From NCBI GenBank assembly GCA_018396675.1, contig JAGTQX010000003.1:62001-126000 (forward strand): a stretch of 64,000 nt of DNA. Direction: 5' to 3'. Source of the DNA: Candidatus Bathyarchaeota archaeon. GTDB lineage: Archaea; Thermoproteota; Bathyarchaeia; Bathyarchaeales; Bathycorpusculaceae. Shown one piece after another: positions 63,003 to 64,000 of this stretch (positions within the stretch are counted from its first letter, which is position 1; every line of letters begins with the position of its first letter). The position numbers were made by a program, and so were the translations under genes. The notes beneath the pieces were generated by a model. The model had not been told where the DNA came from. It worked only from the letters and a program-made list of their open reading frames with translations, and ran no database searches.

Positions 63003-63284
63003 ATGGTTAAGATAAAAATCGATATATCTGAGCTGAAATCTGAAGGAGATGAAACAATAAAAGAATTAACGGATTTTCTGAGAGAAAAAACAGGTGCAAA
63101 CGTTGAAAAGACGGCAGACGATGTAACAGTAAAAAGTGAGGAGCAAGGCATCTCCAAACAATATCTGCGGGTGCTTCTGAGAAAGTTTCTGCATAAAACT
63201 GAACTGAAAGACTATTTCAGAGTGATAGGTGGAAAAGAAAACACGCTTGTTATTAAGGAGAAGAAAATTCCAGAAGAAGAATAA
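63003..63284 (+). CDS. rpl22e: Ribosomal protein eL22-like
   Basis: 93 residues, ATG at 63003 with GGGAGG 11 bases upstream (a longer reading from 62949 crosses the DUF47 stop). The sequence lines up along its length with eukaryotic eL22: I-K-I-D-I-S near the start, F-L-R-E-K-T, V-T-V-K-S-E, then I-S-K-Q-Y-L-R-V-L-L-R-K-F-L-H-K-T-E-L-K-D-Y-F-R-V (human: [25 protein letters not shown]), and an acidic tail. eL22 was long thought to be eukaryote-only and has been reported in some Asgard archaea. Assignment is from memory of the family and should be profile-checked. Confidence 0.75.
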   Translation: MVKIKIDISELKSEGDETIKELTDFLREKTGANVEKTADDVTVKSEEQGISKQYLRVLLRKFLHKTELKDYFRVIGGKENTLVIKEKKIPEEE

Positions 63285-63288
63285 CCTT

Positions 63289-63675
63289 CTACTTCTTTTT
63301 TGCCGTTTCCCGCTTCTTTTTGGCGAGGTTTTCTTGAATTTTGAAAACATGCTGTCTCACCATGTAAGTGTTCTTGTAGGCATTCAATAAATCTCCATTA
63401 TTAATGGACTTTTTTGCATCGCAGATTAAGGCTTCGGCCTCGGATAGTAGGCTATTGAGTTGGATGTTTTTAGATTCTGGGTTTAGCTTAAACTTTTCGC
63501 GCCCATTTCCAAGAGTTAACAAGAAAAGGAACAAGGCATATTCTAATTCTGCAGCAACATGCCAAACGCTACGCGAAAATAAAGTTTCATCCCCTCTTTT
63601 CAATGCTAAAATCGAGTTTTTTAAATAGTTTGAGGCTGATTCTAAAGCTTTCAGTACCTTTTCGTTTACAGCCAT
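63289..63675 (-). CDS. Unrecognised helical protein
   Basis: 128 residues, all-helix, with a basic end rich in K-K-K-R. R-S-V-W-H-V-A-A-E-L-E-Y-A and R-Q-H-V-F resemble HEPN-type helical bundles, but no conserved R-x4-H is evident. It is convergent with the eL22-like gene. Function unknown. Confidence 0.55.
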   Translation of the reverse strand: MAVNEKVLKALESASNYLKNSILALKRGDETLFSRSVWHVAAELEYALFLFLLTLGNGREKFKLNPESKNIQLNSLLSEAEALICDAKKSINNGDLLNAYKNTYMVRQHVFKIQENLAKKKRETAKKK

Positions 63676-63736
63676 TTTCTCAGCTCTCTTGCAAATATTA
63701 TAATAAACTTTTTATCTGTTTCGTCCCAAGCTGGCT

Positions 63737-64000
63737 TCAGCCTTTCTCCTTTGCAACAAAAACTATTCCGAGCAACACCAGTGCCGTGCCCAAAATGAAA
63801 AGCGGTGCTGGAAACTCACTGAACAACACCACGCCTAGAATTGTTGCTCCTATTGGTTCAAGCAAAGCCATCGTTGCAGTTTCAAAAGATTTCAAGTTCG
63901 AAAGAGATGAAAAATAGAGCGTATGCGCAACAGCTGTTGGCAACGCGCCCAAACCAAGAAGTGGAAGAACTATGCTGAATTCTGTTGGCAGTTTCAAAGC
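63737..64000 (-). CDS. EamA/DMT-type transporter, C-terminal part (partial)
   Basis: The minus-strand frame enters from beyond the window and ends at 63737, so only about the last 88 residues are present. They cover three membrane helices of an EamA domain, including A-L-P-T-A-V-A-H-T-L-Y-F and E-P-I-G-A-T-I-L-G-V-V-L-F-S-E. Drug/metabolite exporters of this type are common; the substrate is unknown. Confidence 0.8.
   Translation of the reverse strand, partial: ALKLPTEFSIVLPLLGLGALPTAVAHTLYFSSLSNLKSFETATMALLEPIGATILGVVLFSEFPAPLFILGTALVLLGIVFVAKEKG

Overview
The window is archaeal. It carries unsplit RNA polymerase genes rpoB and rpoA, a short archaeal NusA, ribosomal protein eL30, an archaeal ATP-dependent DNA ligase, a tRNA-Leu with a bulge-helix-bulge intron, a box C/D guide RNA, and TATA-type promoters. 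The unsplit rpoA, an eL22-like ribosomal protein and the many PKD/cohesin/beta-helix surface proteins suggest a TACK-side lineage such as Bathyarchaeia. That placement is inference; no 16S gene is present. No insertion sequence, CRISPR array or prophage was seen.

Layout. 0-7 kb: a thiolase-fold enzyme without its usual cysteine, a Cys/Met PLP enzyme, then a tight B12-dependent methylmalonyl-CoA mutase operon (two mutase subunits, MeaB GTPase, cobalamin adenosyltransferase) and a VTT membrane protein. 7-9.6 kb: zinc-ribbon and SPFH proteins. 9.7-13.1 kb: a three-gene operon read here as a small Smc5/6-like ATPase, a kleisin-like protein and a tandem winged-helix (KITE/MAGE-like) protein. 13.1-14.5 kb: an ArsR-type regulator with a palindromic operator candidate and a partner gene. 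14.5-22.5 kb: rpoB-rpoA-eL30-nusA on the minus strand. 22.9 kb: intron-containing tRNA-Leu(CAA). 23-28.6 kb: nadA, nikR with a divergent ECF-like membrane gene and an FmdE/DUF1893 fusion, thioredoxin, DUF2148 and unknowns. 28.9-30.7 kb: Lrp regulator, DUF5752, and a membrane-anchored caspase/C25-like protein.

30.7-55.4 kb is a large cell-surface region. It holds a PKD-repeat protein, NosD-type beta-helix proteins, two membrane-anchored cohesin-domain proteins, a three-cohesin protein ending in a dockerin, a peptide ABC transporter whose solute-binding protein itself ends in a dockerin, a frame-disrupted beta-helix/dockerin gene, and a 1022-residue protein with helical-barrel, beta-helix, CARDB, cohesin and dockerin parts. 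Together these have the layout of a scaffold: membrane anchors with cohesins, an adaptor with cohesins plus dockerin, and dockerin-tagged cargo including a transporter receptor. An island of small unrecognised membrane proteins (47.4-49.8 kb) lies inside it.

55.6-64 kb: DNA ligase, creatininase-family hydrolase, nitroreductase, a C/D box sRNA whose guide matches the universal 16S decoding-site sequence, an Fbp/Pot-type ABC transporter followed by a DUF47 PhoU-like protein, an eL22-like ribosomal protein, and the edge of an EamA transporter.

The best candidates for something new are the SMC-kleisin-KITE operon, the cohesin/dockerin surface system with its dockerin-tagged peptide receptor, the sRNA aimed at 16S C1402, and the eL22 homologue.
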